A DNA stretch of 64,000 nt from Pegea sp. RAD2-039 (Eukaryota; Chordata; Thaliacea; Salpida; Salpidae), in the NCBI GenBank assembly GCA_034620365.1, contig JAQGEQ010000314.1, positions 124,001-188,000 of the forward strand, in the 5' to 3' direction. Numbering within the stretch: position 1 is the first letter of the stretch; every line of letters starts with the position of its first letter. Below are positions 48,201-59,200 of the stretch, one piece after another. Below the pieces are notes generated by a model. That model was not told the origin of the DNA. It saw only the letters and a list, made by a program, of their open reading frames with translations, and did no database searches. A program made the position numbers and the translations under genes.

Positions 48201-51200
48201 CTTTTAACTTTCAAATCATTAATTAATCTTTTTTATACAGAGACGTAAAGAGAAGTGTTTTATGTAGATGTTTGAAGCTACAAGTTTTAACAAAAATGAA
48301 AGATTTTCAATCAGCCTCTCAGACAGCAATCTCTTTATTATATGGATGTTGTCTTCCTCATTCTACTGATGTAGGCTATGCACCAATTGAGTCATACCCA
48401 ATAAATTCATATTTAGACAGCTCAAAACCTTTTACCTCACCAGAAAATTTACAAGTAAGAAATTTAAAAACTTGCGAATTATTTTATTAATTTTTTTGTT
48501 TAGGTTTTAGAAATATTATCTGGAAAAAGAGTAAGTCAAAAGATTGCAGCAAAATATGGTCCTCAATTGACATGTGAAGTTTCGTGCACTGTTTCTTATT
48601 TATTAATTACAATAGCAAGTGTGGTTGATGTTGTACCTCAAAAACCAACTATGTTAGATTTAAAGTTTGTTTCCTCGTTCAAACATCATGATAGCGACAA
48701 TAAATTAAGGTCTGTTTTTAAATTATTTAATTGTAAACACTGTTTCACGTAATAATTCCTAAATTATTTAGAAAATCTAAAACTACAAAAAAAGTAAAAG
48801 AAGGAAAACAAACTTTACCAGCAGTTCAAGTTGATATGGAAAAACATTCACTTTTATCTGTATTATCTTCTCATAATGTTTCAAATCTTCAAATAAATCA
48901 TATATTTACTTCAATGGATAAGCCACTCAGTATCGAGCTTTTTAAAGGTTCAGATTGATTCCAATCATTTTCTGACTAATTATACGAATCTATTATAGGT
49001 ATGCTTCTAGCGGTTGCTGAAAATATAACTCTGAGTGTCTTGAGACCTTTAGAAAATACTTTAAGCACGTTCCCTATTGGTCCTGCTGAGTTATGGTTAA
49101 TAATTCAAGGCAGGTTGAATCTTCTTTTAATCAATCGTCAGAATCAAGTAAATAATTCGTAATTTTGAAATAATTAATTAATCTGGTGAAATTAGATGTC
49201 TTCTTTGAGTGCATGTCAAATTTTAAAAGCAATGAAGTATATGCAAGATTCGAAAATATTTAATAAATCAGAAAATAAGCGAGAAAAAACTAAATATAAG
49301 GTGAGGTGGTTGTTTATGTCGATAGATATTTCGATATTTTGTTTTTTAGATGATTGATTCTTTCTATGAATCGCGTTTAAATTCGAGTCTTTGGTTAGAA
49401 TGTCATTATCAGTTTTGTTTGTCGCTTTCATTACAAGTCAAAGTAAGTGAAAAAAAGCAGATATATTTTCACAGGAATTATATTTATTTGTCTCAAATAC
49501 CTTTCAATTTAAGTTAATATTAAAAATATATTTGTAGATTGACGAAAATAATTTATCAAGCACAATTGACGATAAAGAAATACAAATGCATGTAGCTGAA
49601 GGAAGTAAACAAGCTGACAGTTTTAAAGATTTACAAACCAAAGCATATTATCTTATACTTGTAAGAAAATTCAGTTTTGTGATCAGTAATTATCTACAAT
49701 TATCTTTGTAGGAGTCCTCATTAGATGGAGTTACTAGTAAAGAAAGTCAGAGTCTTCTTAAAGATGCAATTGATTGTTTTGATCAGATACCTTATTTATC
49801 TGAAGTTGCTAAAGAAAAATTAGCAGAAGCGACCTTAAGATTAGTGGATGCTAAAATTTTAACTGGAGAAATTGATAATAGATTGGTACAACACCTTCAA
49901 ATGTTTATTTGATTCTTATGATGTCTTCATGACAAATTTTAAGAATTAAAATTAAACTCAGTTGATGTTTTTAATATATTTTAAAACTATTTTTTCATCA
50001 AGTCATATAGTTGCCTTAAAATAGTATCTTGTTTAGATCTCAAAAACTTATGAAGATGTCATCTCTTTGCTGTTAATGAAGTCCGTAGATGAATGGGAAT
50101 ACTTGGATGATGGTGGCTCATCTCTTGCTCTTCCTCTAAAGAATCCTTACTCTTCTAATCACATCCTACTAGTTCATTCAAAGCTTCGATATGCTATCTC
50201 GTTACAACAGGTTCATCTTCATCTTCAAGCTTCTTTAAGATTCATTTGATCTTTTATAGAGAGCTTTAAAAAATGATGAGGATCTAGATTTGATGCTGAA
50301 GATATTAAAAGAGTCAGAACAACTCTGCAAAGTTTTGTATAACGCAGATTTTCTTCTAGCAGAGATTACTTATTACCTTTGCAAGGTTAGTCGTCAGCAG
50401 CAATAAATCTTTAAACAAATCTTATTCTGGTTCTCTCAGTTTCTAAGGGTAAAATCAAATCATGATACAATCAGATCAGTTCATACGAAGACTAGAAAGT
50501 TCTTATCGGAGATGATGTCGAATAAATCCAGTTCTTTAGAATTAATCCGATATTTCTGTTTAGAAATGGCTTTAATTGAAATAAAAATATCTGAAAATAA
50601 GGTACGACTAACATAATATCATCATTAAGATAATATCAGGATTTAATTCAGATAAATACTAATTTTGATGAAGAAGCATCAAATGATGAAGATATCTTGA
50701 GTTTTGATTTACTTTCAAATTATTCTGAAGCTAAAAAAAGAGCAATTAATCAGATCTATAATGCTTTTTATTACCAAAAAATGGATAAGATTAGAGCATC
50801 TCTATTTACGAATAGTAATGTAAGATCTTCTTAACATAGAAACCAAAAACTCATAATTGATTGACAGGTTACTGATGAACAATTAACCCCAGAAGCAACT
50901 GACTCAATTCCTGATTTTGCTATAATGGACACGTCATCTCACTACAATAAACTTCCAACTAATTTGTTATTTGAACGAATTTTTCATGATGATGACGATA
51001 CAAGAGTGACTCTACAGATGAAACCAGATGAATTTGATTTTGATTCGTTTGTAGATGCGATAAGAAAACAGAAATCTCCTTATTGTAGTTGGTTGTTATT
51101 TCTCAAATACAAAACTTCACTACAGCGGTTTGAAATTTCTTCAAATTTCTTTTCTTTCTTAAAATAAAAACTTTTTTTCAGCAAACTTCGAGTAACTACC

Positions 51201-51852
51201 AACAACCTCTCTAAAGTCAACCATGCGTATCCAAGTGACGTCACACGCAATGTAATGACGCCATTAAACTATAGAGACTACTACATCCGCTTCAACAAGA
51301 TCAATGATTTCTTATCATCCAATTTTGGACCTTATTCAGAAACATATGAGTCTCCTCCACCAAATCTTCCAAAATCTTTTGTTTGCTTGCAGTGGTATCG
51401 TAATGACGTAACTGTTGGCCAGGTTACACTTATTTGGGCAGCAGTATCTGGTACTCAAATGTACTGTGGGACAAAGATGGTACCCACCGACCAACTTTTA
51501 CAGATGTCACGTGGTTTAAATTTGTTGAAACAGGTCAGTTGTTGATTGGTTGGATCGTTTTTTTTTATGTTGAAATTTACAGCAAACTGAAGAAAATTTC
51601 CATCTGAAGAAAAGTGAAATTGAATCAAAAACTCAACCAGTGAGTAAAGAGTTACAAGATCAGTGGAAAGATGAAGTTAAGAAGATTGCGTCTTTGTTAT
51701 CAACAACATCAATTGAAAATTTAGAAGATTTTGTCATAAATTTAAAAACTGTTGAAGCTTTAAGTAATTTGTTGGTAATTGGTGGTTTTTATGATAAAAA
51801 AAATCCGGTTTTTAAGTTGCTAGTTCAAATTTTATGCTCACATTTCACTTAA
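39275..51852 (+). CDS. cfap54: CFAP54, ciliary central-apparatus protein
   Basis: Several dozen short exons across 12.6 kb spell a very long protein. The N-terminus matches CFAP54: SYYGDIDSKNPVIIAGEKEL, LFQIWNKYEPRWP, then KFLIWASTTMESCVPLL. Further on is a fibronectin-III-like segment with VRLNDFSLTGTGEEIPAG and MFAVAAYTNRGKLIGASIG (exons near 43.2-43.5 kb), a hallmark of this family. Many helical TPR-like segments follow, including YNELADIYCHQGNIKTAQKY and a WRSDFNRL motif. The protein ends LVQILCSHFT at 51852. CFAP54 is part of the C1d projection of the axonemal central pair and is needed for ciliary and sperm motility. I followed the frame through difficult stretches: at 44.9 kb an intron of about 60 bp (about 44901-44961) restores the frame, and near 45.1 kb a short intron precedes LTIDETPW. 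I saw no disabling break. The start ATG at 39275 lies just after an acceptor-like site. Confidence 0.93.
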
Positions 51853-52600
51853 AACTATTTCCTAAACTTGTACAGTTAGTATTTTCAAATAATTTGTGAA
51901 ATAATTCATTCATTTCTAAACAACTTAATCAATTTCTATTAATATTTGTCTCAAATAAGTTAATAAAACGAAATTTTCAAATTAATGGTTTTTTGTTGAA
52001 AGTATTCGACTTGAAACAAAAGCACAAAAGCAAGTTTATGATTTTGATATATTTTGTAACGGTTTACAGTTCTTCAAGAAGATAGTTTGTCTAAAACAAG
52101 ATTATATCATCTCTAATCTTTCTTTTAATCATCTAATTGTTCTGATAATTCCACTTCTTATAAAATCTTTAAAAATGTTAATCAGGATTTAGTTAAGACC
52201 TTTTTTTTAAAAACTCAATTCTAGTCAAGATTATTTTTAACTAATTTCATATCATAAGAGATTGGATCAAACAAATAAAACTAAAAATTTTCTATAAAAA
52301 TGTTGAAAGGTTTGTAGCAAAGCTGTTATCACAAAAATCAACATTTTTTCATTTATTAATAATAAAACTGAATGAGTCTAAGTTATCTTGATGGTGACTG
52401 AAAATTTAGGAGGAAAAAATAAACGGAAGACATAATATTATGTCTAGAAGATCTGATGACTTGATGTAGTAATTTTAAAACAATTTTGATCAACTAACCA
52501 TAATCATTAGCTTAAACATTTAGCTTTAAAAGTTCGATCACAAAACTTTAAATATCAAAACATTTCATAAAAAAGATAAATAACTTTTAATAAATGTAGA
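51853..52600. other. convergent intergenic region
   Basis: The 3' flanks of CFAP54 (plus) and the B3GALT6 cluster (minus) meet here. AT-rich; no exon, RNA gene or repeat recognised. Confidence 0.5.
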
Positions 52601-52602
52601 AA

Positions 52603-53535
52603 TTAACCTCGAATACAACATTCAGATGGTTTTGATGACCAATTATATTCATAAGGACGGAAATAAGTTGTTTCTTTTAAACATATTTTACCATTAACCC
52701 TTAAATTGTTTGACTTCATCTTCAAATCATCGATACTTTGTTTATGGGAAATTAAAAATGAATTTAAACAACCACGTGATTTATATTCAGTATCAAATCT
52801 GACGTCATGACGACGATTTATACGTAATGCTGCTGTCCAAACACCAATTGTTACATCTTCACTTAAATACATCTCAAAAAGTTGCCAATTAGTCGAGATA
52901 TACGCGACGATGTCACGTGACAACAAATATCCACCACCACGAGCGTATGGGAGATAATAATCACACAATTTCCAGTTCTGTTCTTTCCAAACCCCTGTCT
53001 TCTTCACTCGACCACGTCCGTAAAAGTACCCCCAATACAGCATGACGTCATCACGACGTAACTCGCGGTATAAGAGCGCGACACGGACGAATGAATCATC
53101 ATCTACTTTAAGCAGAAAGTCGAAGTTGAAATTGGTGTTGATGTAATCGAAACTTTTGGCGAGTTTTAAAGTTAATGATTTATATTTGTCGGTGAGATCG
53201 GGTAATAAAATCATATCCGCCGACTTTGAAGCTTCCATTTCCAGCGAAATTAGTAAATCTTTCTCGAGGTCTTTTGTTCCTATTACAAATCGAAAAATGG
53301 CGTCATCGCCGATTCCGTCATGCTCTATTGCGTCAGCAATCCATGTATTGCGGATGACGTCACGACGTTCTCGATTTAGAGGACTGGTAATAATCAAAAC
53401 GAACAATCGAACAGAATAAGAGTGATTATTGTGTAAAGAAGGTTTTTTTAGAAAGTTTGTTGGCTTCCAAAAAAGAAATAAACAAAAAAAGAAAAATGAA
53501 AAACAAAAAAAAAATTTTTTTTGTCGAAATTTCAT
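52603..53535 (-). CDS. b3galt6: beta-1,3-galactosyltransferase 6 (GAG linker synthesis)
   Basis: Uninterrupted frame of 310 codons, single-exon like its vertebrate counterpart. It is a type II membrane protein: short basic N-terminus, then a Phe-rich membrane anchor (residues about 8-24). The GT31 domain shows RRDVIRNTW, the metal-binding DDD in LLKVDDDSFVRV, then YWGYFYGRGRVKKTG, LCDYYLPYARGGGYLLSRD, SEDVTIGVW and FDTEYKSRGC, all matching B3GALT6. This Golgi enzyme adds the second galactose of the Xyl-Gal-Gal-GlcA linker on which heparan and chondroitin sulfate are built. It is distinctly less AT-rich than its neighbours and contains three TGACGTCA sites. Its ATG overlaps the LYRM9 stop by 4 nt (ATGA), so it probably shares a transcript with the genes upstream. 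Confidence 0.95.
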   Translation of the reverse strand: MKFRQKKFFFCFSFFFFCLFLFWKPTNFLKKPSLHNNHSYSVRLFVLIITSPLNRERRDVIRNTWIADAIEHDGIGDDAIFRFVIGTKDLEKDLLISLEMEASKSADMILLPDLTDKYKSLTLKLAKSFDYINTNFNFDFLLKVDDDSFVRVALLYRELRRDDVMLYWGYFYGRGRVKKTGVWKEQNWKLCDYYLPYARGGGYLLSRDIVAYISTNWQLFEMYLSEDVTIGVWTAALRINRRHDVRFDTEYKSRGCLNSFLISHKQSIDDLKMKSNNLRVNGKICLKETTYFRPYEYNWSSKPSECCIRG

Positions 53536-53762
53536 TTTAATTTTTTCACTAAATCGTCATCAATTTTATATTTGTTCAAAATCCATTTAGCGTCTTCTAC
53601 AGATTTCTCGATGAGCTGATTTATCCGTTCCTGATCAGTCTCGTCACGAAAAGACTCGAAATTACTTCTAATTAGATATCGATAATGACGTTGATTTGAT
53701 TTAGGTAACAGGAAACAACACTTTAGTAAATATTTATAAAGTTCTTTTGGAGTTTTTGTCAT
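53532..53762 (-). CDS. lyrm9: LYRM9-like LYR-motif protein
   Basis: 76-codon frame beginning MTKTPKELYKYLLKCCFLLP; the start at 53762 follows a strong acceptor directly (TTTCTTTGCAG then ATG). The LYR-family core is present, here as LYK with a later HYRYLIRSNFESFRDETDQE and AKWILNKYK, matching the length and end of vertebrate LYRM9. LYR proteins are small mitochondrial helical bundles that bind acyl-ACP and assist complex assembly or Fe-S delivery; the exact role of LYRM9 is not settled. It lies 42 nt after the APH1 stop and overlaps the B3GALT6 start by 4 nt. No introns. Confidence 0.88.
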   Translation of the reverse strand: MTKTPKELYKYLLKCCFLLPKSNQRHYRYLIRSNFESFRDETDQERINQLIEKSVEDAKWILNKYKIDDDLVKKLK

Positions 53763-53804
53763 CTGCAAAGAAATTAGAAAAAAAAATTTCGAAGTAAAAA
53801 AAAA
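53763..53804 (-). promoter_or_regulatory. 42-nt intercistronic spacer with splice acceptor
   Basis: Between the APH1 stop (53805) and the LYRM9 ATG, the minus strand reads two runs of nine T followed by CTAATTTCTTTGCAG. CTAAT can serve as a branch point and the final CAG abuts the ATG. This is the form expected of a spliced-leader trans-splice acceptor inside an operon. No poly(A) signal AATAAA is in the spacer. Confidence 0.6.
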
Positions 53805-54530
53805 TTAGGAACGGTTGGTACATGCTTTGAAAAAATCGATCAAATTTGAATATTTGCCGCCCATAGTGATAAAACTCGCGGCCATCATGATTACCATGGT
53901 TACATAAACGCTTGTTATCTTAGCTGCTACACTGGGTACCAATGTAATCATAGCTACAAATAGATGTGAAGCAGGTACAATTATATAATGAAAATACTGC
54001 TTCTTTTCAAATGATTGAAAAGCGATAATATTCCAACAAATGTTATTGAAAACGACAGAATTACTGATAAGGGCGGAAATAAAGAAGTAATTATGAGTTT
54101 GTCCTTGAATACCAGTTACTCCTGGTCCAGACAGTTGGGCTAGGACGTTTACAATTGAAAATAAACATTCCATTAAACCAAAACCAAACCCAGCTACATA
54201 TGGAAGTCTGTGGTTTTTAATGCAATTGACTTCAGATACTGTGAGTGCTTCTGATAAACCATCCTTAGCTTTTGCCATAATTTTATAAAGAGCAAATCTA
54301 AAAACTTCTTGGAGTAAAACACTGACAACAACTGAAAAAGCTAACTGTTGACGTAGTGGCACCACAGCAAGCCAAATAAGAGATGTAAATAGTAATGATA
54401 AAAGCCAAAAAAAACTTCCAATAACCATCAGAATAATTCTTATTGGATATTTACTGATGGTGACAACAAAAAGTGAAATTGAAGGCCCTAAAGCCACCAA
54501 AGCACAACCAAATAAAAGAACTAAAGTCAT
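53805..54530 (-). CDS. aph1: APH1, gamma-secretase subunit
   Basis: Uninterrupted 241-codon frame with seven hydrophobic segments, the expected topology and length for APH1. Typical features are FGCALVALGPSISLF at the N-terminus, LLQEVFRFALYKI, LPYVAGFGFGLMECLFS (the GxxxG-bearing fourth helix), LSGPGVTGIQG and PASHLFVAM. APH1 scaffolds gamma-secretase with presenilin, nicastrin and PEN-2, which cleaves Notch and other type I proteins. Of the two conserved intramembrane histidines, the second (in SHLF) is present, but the first position, 26 residues earlier in FNNICWN, is Asn. An acceptor-like TTTATAATAG lies 9 nt before the ATG. It is the first cistron of the APH1-LYRM9-B3GALT6 cluster. Confidence 0.93.
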   Translation of the reverse strand: MTLVLLFGCALVALGPSISLFVVTISKYPIRIILMVIGSFFWLLSLLFTSLIWLAVVPLRQQLAFSVVVSVLLQEVFRFALYKIMAKAKDGLSEALTVSEVNCIKNHRLPYVAGFGFGLMECLFSIVNVLAQLSGPGVTGIQGQTHNYFFISALISNSVVFNNICWNIIAFQSFEKKQYFHYIIVPASHLFVAMITLVPSVAAKITSVYVTMVIMMAASFITMGGKYSNLIDFFKACTNRS

Positions 54531-56200
54531 TTTAAGCTTCTATTATAAATCTGTAAAGACCAAATGTTATATTGATAGCAGATAATTTATGATAAAGTTT
54601 ATATCTAATATTTATTTCCATAAAAATTTTTAAAATGATTATAAATATATAAATATATAAACATAATAAACTAAATAAGTTAATAAAACATATAAATACT
54701 GAAATTAAAAGTATTAATGTGACAAATTAATACAATTAAAAGTCAATAATAATAATAAACTAAATTTCAAATTATAATTTTATTAATTTATTAAAATTAT
54801 TTTATGAATAAACTGAATACAAATTTCCATAAAATTTTTTAAAGTTCAAATTTTTTAAGTAAAAATTATCTTAATAAATATATATTTTGTAATTCTGAAG
54901 TTAACAAATAGTTTGCTTGATGTATATCATCTTTACAACTTTAATAAATAAATAAATAAAAAATATTAAAAGTTTTATACCTTGATAAAAGTTTAAAAAA
55001 TTATTTAGACAAAAAGTTAGATTAAAAATATAGAAAAAGTAAAAACTTTCAAAGTAAAAAAACTTTAATAAAATTATTCTTTATTAATATTTAACTCAAA
55101 AATTTTTATTTCCGGAAATATTTAAAACACAATTTTTACAAATTAACAACTTTATAAGACGTTAGTAGATATTAAAATGTTTGTTCTGAATAATAAACAA
55201 TATTTTCAAAAAGATAAAAATAAATATTCAAATAGCATAGTATAACTTTATTTCTAAATCGATATTATTTATTATTAAGTTTGATTTTCAGATATAATCA
55301 AATAGAGCTTAATACATAAAATTGTAAAAGTTACAAAATCATAATAAATATTTGATTGAATATGACCCGTATGTTAACAAAATGGACAAAAACGAAAATG
55401 GAACTTCGAAAAAACTAATATAAGCGTTACATGAAAGAACTTAAAAATAATAGTTTTGTTCAAAGCAAAAACTAAAAGTTTCAAAATTATCTCATAATAA
55501 AAAAATGTTGATTATAGAAAAATACTGAAAGATCTTAAGTAAAACATTTCAGCATAAGTAGTATAAAGAAAAAATAGAAACACTGCAAAGATAAATTTAT
55601 ACAAGGTATAACCAAATTAGAAATCAATAAGATACAAAATAAATCGAAAAATTGAAGAAAATAGTTGCCTTATATACTACTTAATCATAATTTTAAAAGA
55701 AGTAACAAAATTCACCGTAGTGTCAGAAAAAAATTATAAAATGTGCCTACCCCAGTAAAAAGACTATTTATAAAATTGATGCAATTTAATTTTATGATGG
55801 TTGACTAATATGTCGTCGGTATGCTGTAAAGTTAATAAGTTAAACAATGATTTGTCAAAACAAGCTTTTTATTTTCAACTTTAAAAAAACTATTAAAGAA
55901 ACTTTTACCTTTTCATCACATTTACAATTTTTAGGCAAAAAACTCGACAAGTATTATTTAAATGGAATAAAATTTGCTGAACTAAACTTAAGTAAACATT
56001 TTTTAGTGATAACTTTACAGATATCATAATTAATATTGGTTGTTAGATACAAAATTTTCAAATATGCTACCTACTGCTATCTACTTATCTGTTGAATTTA
56101 TAGTCAAATGCAATTTTCTCAGAAAGTAAAAAAATGTTTCTTGTTAGCATTTTAGAGATTTTTTAAATAAGCGAAATAGAAAAGGAAAAAAAGTAGATAC
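54531..56200. other. intergenic, APH1 to GH9 gene
   Basis: Extremely AT-rich 1.7 kb. No exon, RNA gene or dispersed repeat recognised. It includes the promoter side of the APH1 cluster and the 3' flank of the GH9 gene. Confidence 0.5.
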
Positions 56201-59200
56201 TTAATGTAAAAACGTACAATAAGCGTTCAAATACAAAATATAAGAAACAATTAAATAAATAAAAGAGAAATTAATTGTTTCGGTGGAGTTACACATTTCT
56301 TTCATGATTCTAAGTTCATCAATTCTATTTTCGTCTTCATTCTTCCAAAGTTTCCAAATATTCCAAGCTTTTACACAATGACCGACTTTTGAGTTCACGC
56401 AATTCTGGTAGCCCTCCCATCTAAAACAGAGATTTGATAAAATGTCTTAAAGCACTTTTGGCACCAAATCTCAAAGTTAATCGATTAATTGAAAAAACAA
56501 AATAATAATTTAAACTGAAATATGTTTATACTGTTTCTATCTTTTAATAAACTTGTAACAAATTCTGAATATACTTTGTAAAGTTAACCAGTAAATACAA
56601 ACAAGTTTAAAAATAATAAGTTAATTTATCAATCGACTCAAACGTCTTTATTTAATTGAAAAAACTTTTTAAAAACTTAACTTATAAACGTAAAATAAAA
56701 CATTAAGTTTTTAGAAAGACTTATTTAGTCATCAATGATTTATAAACCTGCAATCTGAGTGGTTTTTATCTTCTTTAAGACATTGTTGAAATGATGATGT
56801 AAGTCCTCTAGTTAGGCATTTACTGATAGACTCTATAAAGTTCCAATAAACAAATTATATTCTATTTATGTTACTAATAATATTTCATCAGCAGCATACC
56901 TGTTTGTTTATCTACACAATCAATATCTTCTTTGGAAAACCAAACTGATGTTTTAAGTTCGGCATTCCAAAAAATAAAACTCGACCAAACATTTTCTCTG
57001 CATCTTGAACTTAATTTATTACAACATTCCTAAAAGTCAATTAAACTTCCATTATTTCAAATCATTTCACTTTTGTTGTTTATTACAACTAATTTTAAAA
57101 ACCTGGAAGGCTTTGTAGCGACAGAAATGCCGTTTTCTCGAAGGGTGGTTCTTAAATTGATCTCTTGGTATTGAGCACGCTTCAAATACAGTTTTAGGAT
57201 CACATCGAAACTCTAAAACAATTTATTCAAAATAACTCAACTTTAAATTTCATATGAAGCAGTAAATGAATTACCTTTTTGAACTGTTGGAATTACTGTT
57301 GTTGGTTTATCCACACGAATAAGTTTAACTGATTGTTTAGTCTTAAAGTCAACTGATGACTGATTAAAAGATAAAGTTGTCGTGGGTTCTGTTGTCAGTT
57401 TTTCACTTGGAACTTGTGATGTAGTTGACTGATCAGTTGCCAAAACTTTTCGTTTAAATGTATCAGTTGTAATCTCTTCAATATTTTCTTTATCAGATGA
57501 CTTTGTTGTCAGATTGCTTTCTGTTATTTCATTGGTTGTTGGTGCATTTGTAATACTTTCTGTAATTTGAATGGTTGTTGGTGCATTTGTAATACTTTCT
57601 GTAATTTGAATGATTGTTGGTGCATTTGTAAAGCTTTCATTTACTCCAGTGAACTGTTTAGGTGTTGTTGTAACTTTTTCTGTGATTTCAATCACATTTT
57701 CTTCAGTCATATATTCAATTGAGTCAATAATCTCATCAATATTTATATAACCATTTGTAAAATCACTTTGCCAGTTATTAGCAAGCAAAGTTCCTTCATT
57801 TGTCGTAATTGTTGTTAAAGATGGAGAAGTCAAGGAAGATATAGTAGATGTTGGTGAAGATGTAGATGTTGGTGAAGATGTTGTTGGTGAAGATGTAGTA
57901 GTTGGTAATGGATTTATTTCTAAGAACTTCAAAGCAGCAACAGTAGATTGAAAACAAGCATTTTGCTCAAGTGATACTTTTGTAAATCTGCCGAAACATT
58001 TTCTTATTAAATTCAGATAAATCTTCAACTTCATCACCTGCTCTCTACTCGCTTATCATCAAAGAAATCGTTTTTATCTGGACCTGCCACTAGTGCTCCG
58101 TATAAAATATTCGGATTACTTTGATCGCTCCGAAGATCAGAGATTCCACACTCCAGCGGAGGTAAGGGACACGAACTTAATCTGCATAGAGATCAATTCT
58201 AAGACAAACTTTCAAATGATACTTTAAAGTTTTTCACTTACCGATGATATGGTCTTTTTGGTGGGGTAGGTCCGTAACCAACAAGGTAACTGCCTCGACC
58301 GCTATCACCTAACATATACCTAATCTGCTTTTCAGCAAAATTATGGTACTTTTCTGGCTTGATACCAAGCCGGGCAGCTTGTAGACAGATGAAGGACACA
58401 CCAGCTGAATATTTAAGAGGGGAACGATCGTTTATATATAGAAGACCTAATGGTGTGAACCTGATGTAAATTAATAATAAATTTTGGGACTTTTTTAGAT
58501 CTTTAGAGTACCTTGCATCTTCATTATCTATAAATTGATCACAAAATTTCTCTATCGAATTCTTATATTCCTGTTTTCCAGTTATTTTGGCAAATAAAAT
58601 ATCTACTGCAGGTGTTTTTTCATCATAAAAAAATCCTTTTAAAGTAATTCGTTCTTTTAAATTAAAACTTCTATAAAGTGGCTGAAAAAAATAATTTTAA
58701 GCAAAAAAAAAATCAAAATATTTTCTGTGTGTACCTCAGCATATTTCTCAATGTATACTTTCTCTCCAGTTGCCATGAACAACCACAAAGAGGCCCATAC
58801 AATCTCATCTTCATATCCTGACACAGATCTGTAGTAGGGAGCAGCATCTTGAATTGATCTATGAAGACACATCTCATTCTAAACTCTTTTGAACGTCAAA
58901 GATTTACCGATGGTATCTTTCACGATATTTGAAAGCAAATTGAAAAATTTCTTTAGAATGTTTCACTAATAAATCAGCATAATCTGAATCGTTAGCAATT
59001 ACACGAAAAACTAATGAAGCAGCAGCTAATGAAGCAGCCATTTCAGCAACTAAATCACTTCCCGCTTTATCTTTATCTAATTTAAAAGCTTTTCGTTGAA
59101 TATTTAACATATCTTCCGGTCTTTTCCAAAACTTTTTCTCCACTTTTGCTTCACCAACCTTAAAAAAAAATTCAATTTTCATCATAATTTCAAATTCTTC

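Noticed and set aside
53156-53419. Plus-strand open frame of 87 codons
   Set aside because: It is the antisense shadow of the B3GALT6 catalytic domain.
57995-58037. Alternative protein start MMKLKIYLNLIRK before the mucin-like linker
   Set aside because: It lies in a 50-nt intron; splicing GAGAGCAG to ATTTACAAAAG gives the expected GH9 C-terminus.
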